Positions 29,750-39,851 are shown, numbered from the stretch's first letter. The stretch is 64,000 nt of DNA from Asaia siamensis (GCF_014635085.1 NZ_BMCH01000002.1:450715-514714), one strand, 5' to 3'. Made by a program: numbers and translations. The notes: generated by a model not told the origin, from the letters alone.

Positions 29750-30115
29750 ATGAGCTCCACCTATTACACCCCGTCCCATGAATGGATTCGTCTCGAAGGC
29801 GAGATCGCGACCGTCGGCATTACCGGCCATGCGGCTGAAGAGCTGGGTGAACTGGTTTTTGTCGAAGCCAAGGACGAAGGCACCGAAGTCGCTCAGGGCG
29901 ACGCTGCTGCCGTGGTCGAATCCGTGAAGGCGGCTTCTGACATCTATGCGCCGGTAAGCGGCGTTCTGGCCGGGTTCAATGCCCGCCTGAGCGACGAACC
30001 GACGCTGGTCGGTGCCGATCCGGAAGGTGAAGGCTGGATCTTCAAGCTGCGCGTGACCGATTCCGCCCAGCTTGAGGCTCTGCTCGATGCCGATGCCTAC
30101 AAGGCCTCTCTCTGA
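29750..30115 (+). CDS. gcvH: Glycine cleavage system H protein
   Basis: 121 residues, full length. The lipoylated lysine is K60 in AAVVESVKAASD, and the flanks ELGELVFVEA and GWIFKLRV match the family. The lipoyl arm shuttles the aminomethyl group between P, T and L proteins. GAGAAAGATG precedes the ATG at 29750. A strong terminator hairpin stands between this gene and gcvP. Confidence 0.96.
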   Translation: MSSTYYTPSHEWIRLEGEIATVGITGHAAEELGELVFVEAKDEGTEVAQGDAAAVVESVKAASDIYAPVSGVLAGFNARLSDEPTLVGADPEGEGWIFKLRVTDSAQLEALLDADAYKASL

Positions 30116-30125
30116 TCTGACCGGT

Positions 30126-30158
30126 AAAGGCGGCGCATTGTGCCGCCTTTGCTTTTTT
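30126..30158 (+). terminator. Intrinsic terminator between gcvH and gcvP
   Basis: AAAGGCGGC and GCCGCCTTT form a perfect 9-bp stem around a 7-base loop, followed by GC and six T residues. It should stop or attenuate transcripts coming from the riboswitch before they reach gcvP. Confidence 0.85.
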
Positions 30159-30200
30159 GACCTGTGACTGACCCCGTTCCCGACGAGGATTTGCCGAGAC

Positions 30201-33068
30201 GTGACCCGTAACGCCCCCCTCTGGCCAAACCAGGCTGCCGATCAATTTGTTTCCCGCCATAACGGGCCACGCCCCGGCGAGGTTGTCGCCATGCTTGAGA
30301 CGCTTGGCGTTTCCTGCATTGATGCGCTGATCGAGCAGACGGTTCCTGCCGCCATTCTCGACCGCAAGGCCTCAGGCATCGGTCCGGCCCTGACGGAGAG
30401 CGAAGCCCTGGCGCGCCTGAAGCAGATCGCCAGCCGCAACGTCGTCATGCAGTCCATGATCGGGCAGGGCTATTACGGCACGGTTCTGCCGCCGGTAATC
30501 CAGCGCAATATCCTCGAAAATCCGGCATGGTACACGGCCTATACGCCCTATCAGCCCGAAATCAGCCAGGGTCGTCTTGAGGCGCTGCTGAACTTCCAGA
30601 CGCTGGTCTGCGATCTGACCGGCCTCGATATCGCCAATGCGTCGCTGCTCGACGAAGCCACGGCCTGCGCCGAGGCGATGGCGCTTGCCCAGCGCAACGC
30701 TAAGACCAAGAGCACCGTGTTCTTTGTCGATGCCGACACCCATCCGCAGACGCTTGCGGTGCTGCGCACCCGCGCCGAGCCCCTTGGCTGGACCATCGTT
30801 GTCGGCAATCCCGAGACCGATCTCGATGCATCCGCCGTGTTCGGCGCGCTGCTCTCCTATCCCGGCAGCTCAGGCGCCGTGCGCGATTTCCGCAATGTGA
30901 TTGGGGCCCTTCACGAGAAGGGCGCGGTCGCAGCCCTGACCTGTGATCCGCTGGCGCTCGTCATGCTCGAAGCGCCCGGCAAGCTGGGTGCCGATATTGC
31001 CATCGGGTCGATGCAGCGTTTCGGTGTGCCGATGGGCTTTGGTGGCCCTCATGCCGGGTTCATGGCTGTTCGTGATGCCTACAAGCGCACCATGCCGGGC
31101 CGCCTTGTAGGCGTGTCGCGTGACAGCCGTGGCGCTCCGGCCTATCGTCTGGCGCTTCAGACGCGCGAGCAGCATATCCGTCGCGAAAAGGCGACGTCGA
31201 ACATCTGCACGGCGCAGGTTCTGCTGGCTGTCATCGCCTCGATGTATGCCGTCTATCACGGCCCCGAGGGGCTGCGTGCCATTGCGCATCGTGTGAACCG
31301 TCTGGCCTCGATCCTGGCCGAAGGTCTGCGCGAACTGGCGGTCAGGGTCGAAACAAGCGTCTTTTTCGATACGATCACGATCGAAGCGGGTGATTCTGCC
31401 GCACTGGTGCTTGAGCGCGCCCGCAAGGCCGGGATCAACCTGCGCGACGCGGGCAATGGCCGTCTGGGCATCGCCTGCGACGAGACCACCCAGCCCGATC
31501 ACATCAAGGCGCTCTGGCGTTGCTTCTGCCCGGATGATGCCCGTCTTGCTGCGCTCGAAGCGAAGCTCGACGGCGCAACGACACTCCCGGCATCCCTGCA
31601 GCGCAGCGGGGCTTTCCTGACAGCTTCCGTGTTCCATGCCCATCGCTCTGAAACCGACCTGCTGCGTTACATGCGCCGTCTGTCGGATATGGATCTGGCG
31701 CTGGATCGCACCATGATTCCGCTCGGCTCCTGCACCATGAAGCTGAACGCGACCGCCGAGATGATCCCCATCACCTGGCCGGAATTCGGGGCGCTGCATC
31801 CTTTCGCCCCCGCCGACCAGACGGAAGGCTATCATGAGCTGTTCGGTATTCTCGAACACGCGCTCTGTGCTGTCAGCGGTTATGACGCCATTTCGCTTCA
31901 GCCCAACTCGGGCGCGCAGGGCGAATATGCAGGGCTTCTGGCCATTCGCGCCTATCATCAGGCCAATGGCCAGAGCGAGCGCGATGTCTGCCTGATCCCG
32001 GCTTCGGCCCATGGCACCAACCCGGCTTCGGCCCAGATGGTCGGTATGCGTGTGGTGGTGACGGCCTGCGATGCGGCAGGCAATGTCGATCTGGAGGATC
32101 TGCGAAAAAAGATCGCCCTGCATGAGGGGCGCATCGCCGCGCTGATGCTGACCTATCCTTCGACGCATGGTGTGTTCGAGGAAGCCGTTATGGAGATCTG
32201 TGATCTCGTTCACGAAGCGGGCGGTCAGGTCTATCTCGACGGGGCGAACATGAATGCGCAGGTCGGGCTTGCCCGTCCGGGTCTCTATGGCGCGGATGTC
32301 TCGCATTTCAACCTGCATAAGACCTTCTGCATTCCGCATGGTGGCGGTGGCCCCGGCATGGGACCGATCGGCGTCAAGGCGCATCTCGCGCCGCATCTGC
32401 CGGGTCGTCCCGAAATGGGCGACGCGCGTGCCGTGTCAGCCGCGCCTTTCGGCTCGGCGTCGATCCTGCCGATCTCGGTCGCTTATGTGCTGATGATGGG
32501 CGATGACGGGCTGCGTGAAGCCACCGAAATGGCCATTCTCAACGCCAATTACATCGCGGCCCGTCTCGAGGGGCATTATCCCGTGCTCTATCGTGGCAGC
32601 AACGGTCGCACGGCGCATGAATGCATCATCGACCTGCGCCCGCTCAAGGATGCTGTCGGCGTGACCGTTGATGATATCGCCAAGCGCCTGATCGATCATG
32701 GCTTCCATGCTCCGACGGTCAGCTTCCCGGTTGCTGGCACGTTCATGATCGAGCCGACGGAATCCGAAGGCAAGGCTGAACTGGATCGCTTCTGCGATGC
32801 GATGATCGCCATCCGTCAGGAAATTGCGGCCATCGAAGCTGGCAATATTGCCATGGAAGCCAGCCCGCTGCGTCATGCACCGCATAGCACCGCCGATCTC
32901 GTTGGCGAGTGGGACCGCGCCTATGACCGCATGCAGGGTTGTTTCCCGAACGGCCTCGATCGCGTGAAATATTTCGCGCCGGTTAATCGCATCGATAACG
33001 CCTGGGGTGATCGTAATCTGGTCTGCTCCTGCCCTGATATCTCCACCTACGCTGAAGCGGCGGAGTAA
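30201..33068 (+). CDS. gcvP: Glycine dehydrogenase (decarboxylating), fused P protein
   Basis: 955 residues, the full-length single-chain form with N-terminal (P1-like) and C-terminal (P2-like) halves. The PLP lysine is K707 in [28 protein letters not shown] and [12 protein letters not shown] mark the N-terminal half. It decarboxylates glycine and passes the aminomethyl group to GcvH. The start is GTG with GAGGA 12 bases upstream. It follows gcvH by 85 bp, which contains a terminator, so it may be partly uncoupled from the gcvTH transcript or have its own promoter. Confidence 0.95.
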   Translation: MTRNAPLWPNQAADQFVSRHNGPRPGEVVAMLETLGVSCIDALIEQTVPAAILDRKASGIGPALTESEALARLKQIASRNVVMQSMIGQGYYGTVLPPVIQRNILENPAWYTAYTPYQPEISQGRLEALLNFQTLVCDLTGLDIANASLLDEATACAEAMALAQRNAKTKSTVFFVDADTHPQTLAVLRTRAEPLGWTIVVGNPETDLDASAVFGALLSYPGSSGAVRDFRNVIGALHEKGAVAALTCDPLALVMLEAPGKLGADIAIGSMQRFGVPMGFGGPHAGFMAVRDAYKRTMPGRLVGVSRDSRGAPAYRLALQTREQHIRREKATSNICTAQVLLAVIASMYAVYHGPEGLRAIAHRVNRLASILAEGLRELAVRVETSVFFDTITIEAGDSAALVLERARKAGINLRDAGNGRLGIACDETTQPDHIKALWRCFCPDDARLAALEAKLDGATTLPASLQRSGAFLTASVFHAHRSETDLLRYMRRLSDMDLALDRTMIPLGSCTMKLNATAEMIPITWPEFGALHPFAPADQTEGYHELFGILEHALCAVSGYDAISLQPNSGAQGEYAGLLAIRAYHQANGQSERDVCLIPASAHGTNPASAQMVGMRVVVTACDAAGNVDLEDLRKKIALHEGRIAALMLTYPSTHGVFEEAVMEICDLVHEAGGQVYLDGANMNAQVGLARPGLYGADVSHFNLHKTFCIPHGGGGPGMGPIGVKAHLAPHLPGRPEMGDARAVSAAPFGSASILPISVAYVLMMGDDGLREATEMAILNANYIAARLEGHYPVLYRGSNGRTAHECIIDLRPLKDAVGVTVDDIAKRLIDHGFHAPTVSFPVAGTFMIEPTESEGKAELDRFCDAMIAIRQEIAAIEAGNIAMEASPLRHAPHSTADLVGEWDRAYDRMQGCFPNGLDRVKYFAPVNRIDNAWGDRNLVCSCPDISTYAEAAE

Positions 33069-33076
33069 GAGGGTCT

Positions 33077-33113
33077 GTTCCCCGCCTCCTGGTGAGGTGG
33101 GGAACTTCTTTTT
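33077..33113 (+). terminator. Rho-independent terminator after gcvP
   Basis: GTTCCCC-G-CCTC pairs with GAGG-T-GGGGAAC around a 5-base loop, followed by TTCTTTTT. It ends the glycine cleavage operon. Confidence 0.88.
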
Positions 33114-33199
33114 CTGAAGAAAAAAAGCAAAAAGACTTTTATCTCAAGAAAACTGGCGTGCTGCTTGTTTGGTCAGTGACCGACAGGCGAAGGTTTTCT

Positions 33200-33220
33200 G
33201 GCTCTTTTTTAAAAAGAGCC
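33200..33220. terminator. GGCTCTTTTT/AAAAAGAGCC inverted repeat at the convergent gcvP-ybaK junction
   Basis: A perfect 10-bp dyad with a single central base, two bases beyond the end of the YbaK-like gene on the minus strand. On the plus strand it is followed by CTTATTTTT, so it could act as a second plus-strand terminator; on the minus strand no T-run follows. Confidence 0.5.
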
Positions 33221-33221
33221 C

Positions 33222-33689
33222 TTATTTTTCATCCTGACGTACATGCACCCAGACGCCGTTGGTCAATTCGACCAGTTTCTGAGGCGTCATGCGGACCGAG
33301 GCCGTGATTGATCCGGCAGCCGGGATGATTTCCTCGAACTGCAGCAGCGATTCATCGCAATAGACAGGAAGTGGTGCGGGTAGACCGAAAGGGCATACGC
33401 CGCCAACGGGGTGGCTTGTGACTTCCAGCACGGCTTCAGGCCCCAGAAAGCGGGGCTTGCCCCCCAATGCCTCGCGGGCGCGCCGATTGTCGAGCCGTGC
33501 CGTCCCTGCCATCACGACTAGGACGATCCTGCCCCCTGCATCGACGCAGAGCGTCTTGGCGATTTGGTCTGGGGCGACCTTGTGCACCTCGGCTGCCTCA
33601 AGAACCGTCGCCGTGCTCAACCCGTCATCGATTATCGCGAGTTCAGGGGCGAGGCGGGCGAGTTCGTCGCGAACGGAGTCAAGGCTCAT
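33222..33689 (-). CDS. YbaK/EbsC-family aminoacyl-tRNA deacylase
   Basis: 155 residues of the YbaK/ProX editing-domain fold: VAPDQIAKTLCVDAGGRIVLVVMAG, LDNRRAREALGGKPRFLGPEAVLEVTSHPVGGVCPFGLP, and a C-terminal ELTNGVWVHV. The GGVCPFG segment is the conserved loop of trans-editing deacylases that hydrolyse mischarged tRNA. The specificity (Cys-tRNA-Pro, Ala-tRNA-Pro or other) cannot be assigned. A second family member lies at 61050-61535. The TonB-like gene is directly upstream, 7 bp away, suggesting co-transcription. Confidence 0.85.
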   Translation of the reverse strand: MSLDSVRDELARLAPELAIIDDGLSTATVLEAAEVHKVAPDQIAKTLCVDAGGRIVLVVMAGTARLDNRRAREALGGKPRFLGPEAVLEVTSHPVGGVCPFGLPAPLPVYCDESLLQFEEIIPAAGSITASVRMTPQKLVELTNGVWVHVRQDEK

Positions 33690-33696
33690 GGCAGGC

Positions 33697-34827
33697 TCAG
33701 CGTCTGATCAGAATGTAATTGATCGTCAGATCAATATCGAAATGGTCGCCCTTCATGTCAGGCGGCACAGGCGGCAGGCGCGCGCCCTGGAACATGCCGG
33801 TCGTCGCCGCATCGAGTGAATACGATCCCGACTGGCCTGTCAGGCGCACCGATTTGACGCGGCCCGTGCGGTCCAGAACGACATGCACGGAAGAGGGTCC
33901 GTCTTCGCCGTTCTTGATGGCATCTTCCGGATAATAGAGATGGGCACGAATCCAGCGGTCAATCTCGCTGCCGTAATCGTCACTGACACCCTTGATCGTA
34001 TTGCGCGTCATGAAAGGCGCGTTGATCTGACCATTGGTCGAAAGTGGCCCGAGTGACATGTCGATGGGGGCGCCCGACCCGCCGCGGCGGCCGCGTTGAC
34101 GACGTGGGGCAGAGGGCGCCTCACCGAAATCAAGCGTCGTCATGTTTGCGAAAGGATTATCCGACTGCTTCGGCGTGGGGCGACGGCTCGACCGGTGACT
34201 ATGGGCGTGCGTCTGGCTCTGCTTGCCGGATTTCGGAATGCCGGGGCTGACTGGGCGTTCGGTCTGCGTTTTCGTCAGCTCGGTCGAGGGGCCGTCAGGT
34301 ACGGGGGGCGCTGAAGGCGCGGTCGGTGTAGGCACAGCCGGGGTCGGTGTCGATTCCTGTTCGTCAGGCTGCTGCTCCTGCTGCGTGTCCTTGCTGCTTG
34401 CCGAAGGGGCATCATGACTCGTGGAGGGTTTCTCCTCGCCGCCCGGCTTGTCTTCATGAGGGCCTGCCATGCCGCTTTTGGTGGGCGGCGCGAACATCAT
34501 TTCGACCTGCGGCTGTTCCATGCCGTTGGGCTCGCCATGAGCATGGCGTGCGCTCTCGTAGATCAGCAGTCCGATCAGCAGCGCATGGGCGATTGCCGAG
34601 GCGATCAACACGGTCGTGACGCCCGAATCCTCGAGCACCTGCGGGCGGATCAGCGAGGCGCCGGCTGGCTTGACCGGCGGTTCCGAGGCTGTTCTTGGTT
34701 CGTAATGGCTGAGCCTTGCCCTCGTGCCGGCCATGGGGGGCAGGGCGCGCGTCTTCAGTGCCGCCGGTGCAAAAAGCAACGGCTCGTTTCGTGTCCGTTT
34801 CTTGCCAGGACGCGAGGCAGAGGCCAC
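33697..34827 (-). CDS. TonB-like energy transducer protein
   Basis: 376 residues. A cytoplasmic N-terminus of about 70 residues precedes one membrane helix (TTVLIASAIAHALLIGLLIYE), then a long Pro/Thr/Ser-rich periplasmic linker and a C-terminal domain (YGSEIDRWIRAHLYYPEDAIKNGEDGPSSVHVVLDRTGRVKSVRLTGQSG in outline) with the TonB C-terminal pattern, ending INYILIRR. It probably couples the proton-motive force to an outer-membrane receptor. ExbB and ExbD are not adjacent. The N-terminal cytoplasmic extension is longer than in E. coli TonB. Start is GTG. Confidence 0.78.
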   Translation of the reverse strand: MASASRPGKKRTRNEPLLFAPAALKTRALPPMAGTRARLSHYEPRTASEPPVKPAGASLIRPQVLEDSGVTTVLIASAIAHALLIGLLIYESARHAHGEPNGMEQPQVEMMFAPPTKSGMAGPHEDKPGGEEKPSTSHDAPSASSKDTQQEQQPDEQESTPTPAVPTPTAPSAPPVPDGPSTELTKTQTERPVSPGIPKSGKQSQTHAHSHRSSRRPTPKQSDNPFANMTTLDFGEAPSAPRRQRGRRGGSGAPIDMSLGPLSTNGQINAPFMTRNTIKGVSDDYGSEIDRWIRAHLYYPEDAIKNGEDGPSSVHVVLDRTGRVKSVRLTGQSGSYSLDAATTGMFQGARLPPVPPDMKGDHFDIDLTINYILIRR

Positions 34828-35034
34828 ACCTGACGAGGGCGGAGCCGGATCAACGGGCTGTGTGCGTGTCAGAAGAACACCTGTAGAGAATCAGAACACA
34901 CGCCACCACGTGATCGGGCAGGTGACGAACTCTGCATGACGACACGATCTGGCACTTGCCTCTATCATGACATTGGACCCCTGCTCTTGCCAAGCGGGCG
35001 AGACGGTCGCGCTGTAATGGAAGAAGAGAATCAT

Positions 35035-35676
35035 ATGCCCGAAGACCCGGACCTCTATACCTGTCTTGGGCAGGACCCAGCCCTTGCGGCGGCGATCGAT
35101 CGTATCGGGCCCTGTCGCCTCAGGGGATCTGACGGCAAGACACCCTATCAGGCGTTGTTTCGCGCCATTATCGGTCAGCAACTGCATGGCAGGGCGGCGG
35201 AAGCGATTCTGGGGCGCGTCTGCGCGCTGACAGATGGCGTCATGCCCGAGCCGGAAGCCCTTCTAGCGCAAAATGATGAGGTCTTGAGAGCCTGCGGCCT
35301 GTCTGCCTCGAAACTGCTTGCGCTGCGTGGTCTGGCCGAAGCCAGGCTGACAGGCGTGGTGCCCGGGCTCGAAGAAGCCGCCTCGCTGAGCGATGAGGCA
35401 TTGATTGCGCGTCTCATCACCCTGCGTGGCATCGGGCGCTGGACGGTGGAGATGTTGCTCATCTTTACATTAAATCGGCGTGATGTGCTGCCAGTAGATG
35501 ATTTTGGCGTGCGTGCGGGCTGGCAGAAGCTCCATGGACTCGCAGAGCCGCCCAAACCTGCGGCCCTGCGCCGGGAGGGGGAGCGTTTCAGCCCTCATCG
35601 CTCGGCGCTGGCATGGTATCTCTGGCGCGCCTCGGAAGAGGGCAAGACGATCAAGAACCCGCTGACGGGCGATTGA
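35035..35676 (+). CDS. DNA-3-methyladenine glycosylase II (AlkA-like, HhH-GPD)
   Basis: 213 residues, lacking the N-terminal AlkA domain, as in many bacterial Mag1-type enzymes. It has the glycosylase core: FRAIIGQQLHGRAAEAILGRV, the helix-hairpin-helix LITLRGIGRWTVEMLLIF and the catalytic aspartate in VLPVDDFGV, ending with RSALAWYLWR. It removes alkylated purines during base excision repair. ATG 35035 is chosen because GGAAGAAGAG lies upstream and the domain starts nearby; the frame is open to 34936. It diverges from the TonB-like gene. Confidence 0.9.
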   Translation: MPEDPDLYTCLGQDPALAAAIDRIGPCRLRGSDGKTPYQALFRAIIGQQLHGRAAEAILGRVCALTDGVMPEPEALLAQNDEVLRACGLSASKLLALRGLAEARLTGVVPGLEEAASLSDEALIARLITLRGIGRWTVEMLLIFTLNRRDVLPVDDFGVRAGWQKLHGLAEPPKPAALRREGERFSPHRSALAWYLWRASEEGKTIKNPLTGD

Positions 35677-35705
35677 GGGAGTCCCTCATCGCCCACAGAC
35701 CCTGA

Positions 35706-37097
35706 TCAGTTCTGCGAAAGGGCCGGGATGATGGAAAGCAGGAAATGCATGCCGGGCGTGATGGCAGAGAGCGGCACGCGCTCATTCAGCCCATGGCTGA
35801 AATTATCAGAGGATTTCATGAAGATCGGGCTCGCCCCGTAGGCGGGCACCCCTTTCTCCCTGAACCACATGCTGTCGCTTGCGCCTGAGCTCATGCTGGC
35901 AAAGACCGGGACATCGGGAAAAGCCTGCTGGGCTGCGGTGACGACAGCGGTGGGAAGCGGGCCGTTCATGGGCGAAGGCTGGGTTTCCACGGAGCCTTCA
36001 CTTCGATCTTCGATACGCACCGCCGGGTTATCGATGATGGCAGCCAGCTCGTGGATGATGTCCATACGGGAGTGGCCGGGGAAAATGCGGCAATTGATAT
36101 TGGCTTCCGCGCGCTGTGGCAGCGCATTGAGGGCGTGGCCACCTTCAATTCTGGTCGGCACGCAGGTCGTTCCGATGGCGCCCACGAGGGAGGGTTCGGC
36201 ACGCAGCGTTGCCACGGCCTGTGCATTATCCGGGCTGGCGGCAAAGACGCGCATGGCCGAGGCCAGATGGGGGGTGGTGAAACGCGCGGCGTTGAGGAAA
36301 TAGCTGCGCGTCAGCGCATTCAGCTCGGGCCGGAATGGATGGGCTTGGATTTTCACGAGCGCCTGAGCCAGGGTCGTTATGGCATTATGTGCTTGTGGCT
36401 CAGAGGAGTGGCCACCCGGATCGGTGACGGTCAGTGCGATATCGGCATAGGTCTTTTCAGCCCCTGACCAGCTGTAGAAAAGCGGTTGGCCGCTTTCTTC
36501 ATCAAGGGTGCCACCACCGACATCGAGATTGAGAACTTCCTGCGCGTTGGAAAGCTGGCTGGCCAGGATCTGGCCCGTCTTCATCGTGGTTTCTTCATCG
36601 CCCGAAAGCGCGAGAATGATGTCACGCTTTGGCTTGTAGCCCTGGTGATACAGATGAAGCAGCGCTGTGATAGCCAGAGCGTTGCTCATTTTCATGTCAG
36701 AGGCGCCACGACCGTAGAGATAGCCATTTTCCACGACAGGGGTGAAAGGGTCGCGTGCCCAGTCGGAAGCACGAGCGGCCACCACATCCATATGGCCGGA
36801 AATGACCAGAGGCTTGAGCGCGCTGTCCTGCCCGGCCCAGCGCAGCACCATATAGGCCGTGTCGTTCAGTCTGGTGATGGTGATGGCATCAGCGGGAAAG
36901 CCGCCATCGACCAGTGTCTTGCGATAGAGTTCCGCCACATTGATGGTCTGGTTATCCGCCCCGGCGACCGAATGAAGGGCAATGGAATCCTTGGCCAGGG
37001 TAAGCGCCTGAAGCCCGTCCCGCGTCAGGGCGGGAAGCGGGTCGGCCTGCGCGGAACCGATGGAAAGCAGCAGTAACAGCGCGGCGCGTTTGAGCAT
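35706..37097 (-). CDS. Exported M20-family metallopeptidase
   Basis: 463 residues with a signal peptide (ending SAQA, about residue 18). The zinc-binding motifs are typical of M20: VISGHMDVVAA, YGRGASDMKMSNA, LSGDEETTM, LNLDVGGG and a C-terminal GASDSMWFREKGVPAYG. Such enzymes are amino- or carboxypeptidases or aminoacylases; the signal peptide places this one in the periplasm. AAGG precedes the ATG. Downstream on the same strand there is no further gene before the convergent glycosylase. Confidence 0.9.
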   Translation of the reverse strand: MLKRAALLLLLSIGSAQADPLPALTRDGLQALTLAKDSIALHSVAGADNQTINVAELYRKTLVDGGFPADAITITRLNDTAYMVLRWAGQDSALKPLVISGHMDVVAARASDWARDPFTPVVENGYLYGRGASDMKMSNALAITALLHLYHQGYKPKRDIILALSGDEETTMKTGQILASQLSNAQEVLNLDVGGGTLDEESGQPLFYSWSGAEKTYADIALTVTDPGGHSSEPQAHNAITTLAQALVKIQAHPFRPELNALTRSYFLNAARFTTPHLASAMRVFAASPDNAQAVATLRAEPSLVGAIGTTCVPTRIEGGHALNALPQRAEANINCRIFPGHSRMDIIHELAAIIDNPAVRIEDRSEGSVETQPSPMNGPLPTAVVTAAQQAFPDVPVFASMSSGASDSMWFREKGVPAYGASPIFMKSSDNFSHGLNERVPLSAITPGMHFLLSIIPALSQN

Positions 37098-37128
37098 GAG
37101 GCGATACCTTGAAGAGAGGGCTTACCGA

Positions 37129-37908
37129 TCAGATGGTCTCGATGAACCCAAGCATCTTTTCAGAAAAGAGCTTTGGGTTGTCAGCATGGAGCCAATGGCC
37201 CGCATCGGGAATGGTCTCAAGCCGGTAATTGGGGAAAAGCCTGCGCATGACCGGTTCGTGATCCTTGCCGATATAGGGAGAGTGCTCCCCTCTCAGAAAG
37301 AGTGTCGGCCCTTCATAGACGTACCCTTCGGGAACATAGGGCCAGTTTTCGATATTGGTCATCGAATTGGTGATGTCCTGCAGGCCGATCTGCCAGCCCG
37401 GTTCGGTGCCGAGCCTGACATTCTGCAGCATCAGATCGCGGACGCTGCGATTGGGGATGTCCTTCGCCAGAAGCTGGTCTGCCTGCTGCCGGTCGAGCTG
37501 ATCGGGAAAATGGATATGCAGCATGGCTTCTGCCAGGGCTGCCTGACCGAAGCCGGTGCGGGCAGGGGCCATGTCGCCTATCAGGATGCCGGCAACGAGT
37601 TCGGGATATTGCAGTGCCATGATCATGGCGACCTTGCCGCCCATCGAGTGCCCGACCAGAATGGCGGGGAGCGCCTCATGGGCTCGAAGGGTCTCGACCA
37701 CATCGTCGACCATGGCGGGAAAATCCATGGGGCCGTGCGGGCTTTCGCCATGGTTGCGAAGGTCGAGCGCCAGGGTGCGATGTGTGCGCGACACCTGACG
37801 CTGGAGAAAGCCCATATTGCGCGCTCGTCCGAACAGGCCGTGCAGAAAAACGACTGGCGGGTGTCCCCCCGGTTGGGCCGGGAGGCGTTCGATGACGTTC
37901 AGCAGCAC
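37129..37908 (-). CDS. Alpha/beta-fold hydrolase (esterase YbfF-like)
   Basis: 259 residues. The alpha/beta hydrolase landmarks are present: oxyanion PPVVFLHGLFGRARN, nucleophile elbow VGHSMGGKVAM, an acid in LRGEHSPYIG and catalytic His in DAGHWLHADNP. The overall pattern is close to YbfF-type short-chain esterases. Start is GTG with GGAG 8 bases upstream. It sits 31 bp upstream of the M20 peptidase on the same strand, suggesting an operon. Substrate not known. Confidence 0.88.
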   Translation of the reverse strand: MLLNVIERLPAQPGGHPPVVFLHGLFGRARNMGFLQRQVSRTHRTLALDLRNHGESPHGPMDFPAMVDDVVETLRAHEALPAILVGHSMGGKVAMIMALQYPELVAGILIGDMAPARTGFGQAALAEAMLHIHFPDQLDRQQADQLLAKDIPNRSVRDLMLQNVRLGTEPGWQIGLQDITNSMTNIENWPYVPEGYVYEGPTLFLRGEHSPYIGKDHEPVMRRLFPNYRLETIPDAGHWLHADNPKLFSEKMLGFIETI

Positions 37909-38033
37909 AGTAGAGGCTCCTTTCGGGGAGGCAGAATGAGCGAAGTCTGGGGTTTTCTGTTGCCTGCGGCAAGTCCGGGCGACAATAAGGGCATCGCTCT
38001 CCGCTTGTCTTCAAAGCCGTGTGAGGATCTTTC

Positions 38034-39824
38034 TTGGCCTCAGGGTTTCGCAGAATTGTCGACTGGTTTCAGCATGTGATGCACGTGCCGTACTATGTGC
38101 GTGCGCTCGTTCGATCCAATGAAATCTGGTTGACCGTCCTTGCCGCGGGCGTTGGTATCCTGGCCGGGCTGAGCGTCTGGGTCATGACACGCAGCACGCT
38201 TTATGCCCATCGCGTGCTCTACGCCCTTCATAATGACGGGCGTCTTTCCGGGCTGACCAGCCTGAGCCCGTGGCGCACCGTGCTCATGCCCAGTCTTGGC
38301 GGGCTCGTGCTTGGGGTTTTCGGGGTGATGCTCGCCCGTCGATTCAGCCACCGCCCGGTTGACCCGATCGAGGCCAATGCCCTGCGTGGCGGACGCATGT
38401 CGGTGCGAGACAGCGCTATCGTCGCCTTCCAGACCTTTCTTTCGAACGGAAGTGGCGCGTCTCTTGGGCTGGAGGCCGGATTTACCCAGATTGCCGCAGC
38501 GCTGGGAAGCCGATGCGGGCGTCTCTTCCGGGTGCGTCGGGCGGATCTGCGCATTCTCGTCGGCTGTGGTGCGGGTGGCGCGATCGGCGCGGCCTTCAAC
38601 GCGCCTATCGCCGGGGCCTTCTATGCTTTCGAGCTGGTGATCGGCACCTATTCGCTCGTCAATCTCGCGCCCGTCGCCGTTGCGACCATTGCTGCTGTCG
38701 GTACGGCCCATTTCCTGGGGGGTGTCAGTACCACGCTGACGCTTCTGCCTCATGCGCCGCTTACCCTGCATGAAACAATGCCTGTGCTAGTGCTTGGGGT
38801 GTTCTGCGGACTGGTGGGCATCGCGACGATGCGTGGCGTGACCCTGGCGGAAACCCTGTTCCGACTGGTTCCGCTGCCGGTCTGGCTGCGCCCTGCGCTG
38901 GGTGGCGTCGTGGTGGGGGTGCTGGCGCTTTATTCGCCGTCCATCCTGTCGGCGGGTCACTCGGCAGTCATCAAGGTGCTGGAAGAAGGGTTGCAGCCAC
39001 TTCCTCTGTTGCTGCTGCTGGTTCTGAAAGTGACAGCCTCTTCCATCTCGATCGGCAGTGGGTTTCGTGGCGGGCTGTTCTTTGCCTCGCTTTATCTTGG
39101 TGTGCTGGCAGGGTCGCTTTATGGCTTCGGCATTGCGGCTCTGGGTGTTGGTGGTTTGTCCGTTGCGAGCTGTGCCGTTCTGGGCATGAGTGCCACGGCG
39201 GTTGCGATCATCGGCGTGCCGATGACCATGACCTGTCTCATTCTCGAGATGACAGCCGATCTGTCGCTTGCCAGCGGCGTGCTGCTGGCAAGCGTGCTGT
39301 CGATGCTCACCGTGCGTCGGCTGTTTGGCTATTCCTTCGCCACCTGGCGTTTTCATCAGCGTGGCGAATCGATTCGTTCAGCCATCGATGTGAGCTGGCT
39401 CAGGGCGCTCACGGTCGGACGCCTGATGCAGCGTGAATTCCCATGCAGGCCGGCTGACATGACTGTGGGTGAGGCACGGCAGTGCTGCCCGCTCGGCATG
39501 GGGCCTCTTGTGGTTCTGACAGACGGGGTGCGGCGCTATCGCGGGATCGTGTTGGTGTCCGAGATCCATTCCCCGGATCATCCGCCGGAACGGCTGCTGG
39601 AAGCGCTGGCCCTGCATCGGGAGATCATGCTTCTCCCCGGTATGGCATGTGAGGAGGCCGTGCATTTCTTCGAGCGTGCTGAAGCCGACGCTCTCGTTGT
39701 GGTTGAAAATGACTCCACGTGTCGGATCGTGGGGCTCCTGAGCGAGAAATACGTGCTGCGTCGTTACGCTGAGGCACTGGATCGCACGAGGCGCGAGCTG
39801 GCCGGTGAGGCGCGCAGGGTCTGA
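38034..39824 (+). CDS. ClC-family chloride channel/transporter with C-terminal CBS pair, divergent selectivity motifs
   Basis: 596 residues. The membrane part (about 30-430) has the ClC layout, including GGAIGAAFNAPIAGAFYAFEL. The gating glutamate is kept in GASLGLEAGFTQ, although the usual GREGP is altered. The GSGIPE region reads RPVDPIEANALRGGR and the GxFxP region GGLFFASL, so two anion-selectivity loops are unusual. The C-terminus (about 450-570) resembles a CBS pair that may sense nucleotides. The start is TTG 38034 with GAGGA 7 bases upstream; ATG 38079 is the alternative. Confidence 0.85.
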   Translation: MASGFRRIVDWFQHVMHVPYYVRALVRSNEIWLTVLAAGVGILAGLSVWVMTRSTLYAHRVLYALHNDGRLSGLTSLSPWRTVLMPSLGGLVLGVFGVMLARRFSHRPVDPIEANALRGGRMSVRDSAIVAFQTFLSNGSGASLGLEAGFTQIAAALGSRCGRLFRVRRADLRILVGCGAGGAIGAAFNAPIAGAFYAFELVIGTYSLVNLAPVAVATIAAVGTAHFLGGVSTTLTLLPHAPLTLHETMPVLVLGVFCGLVGIATMRGVTLAETLFRLVPLPVWLRPALGGVVVGVLALYSPSILSAGHSAVIKVLEEGLQPLPLLLLLVLKVTASSISIGSGFRGGLFFASLYLGVLAGSLYGFGIAALGVGGLSVASCAVLGMSATAVAIIGVPMTMTCLILEMTADLSLASGVLLASVLSMLTVRRLFGYSFATWRFHQRGESIRSAIDVSWLRALTVGRLMQREFPCRPADMTVGEARQCCPLGMGPLVVLTDGVRRYRGIVLVSEIHSPDHPPERLLEALALHREIMLLPGMACEEAVHFFERAEADALVVVENDSTCRIVGLLSEKYVLRRYAEALDRTRRELAGEARRV

Positions 39825-39851
39825 GCGGCCTGAATGACACCAAGAATTCAT

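Noticed and set aside
30870..32396. A 508-codon open frame antisense to gcvP, and similar long antisense frames over gcvT (28444-29760) and the M61 gene (23073-24149).
   Set aside because: They mirror the codon bias of well-recognised genes on the other strand and show no family motifs or ribosome sites.
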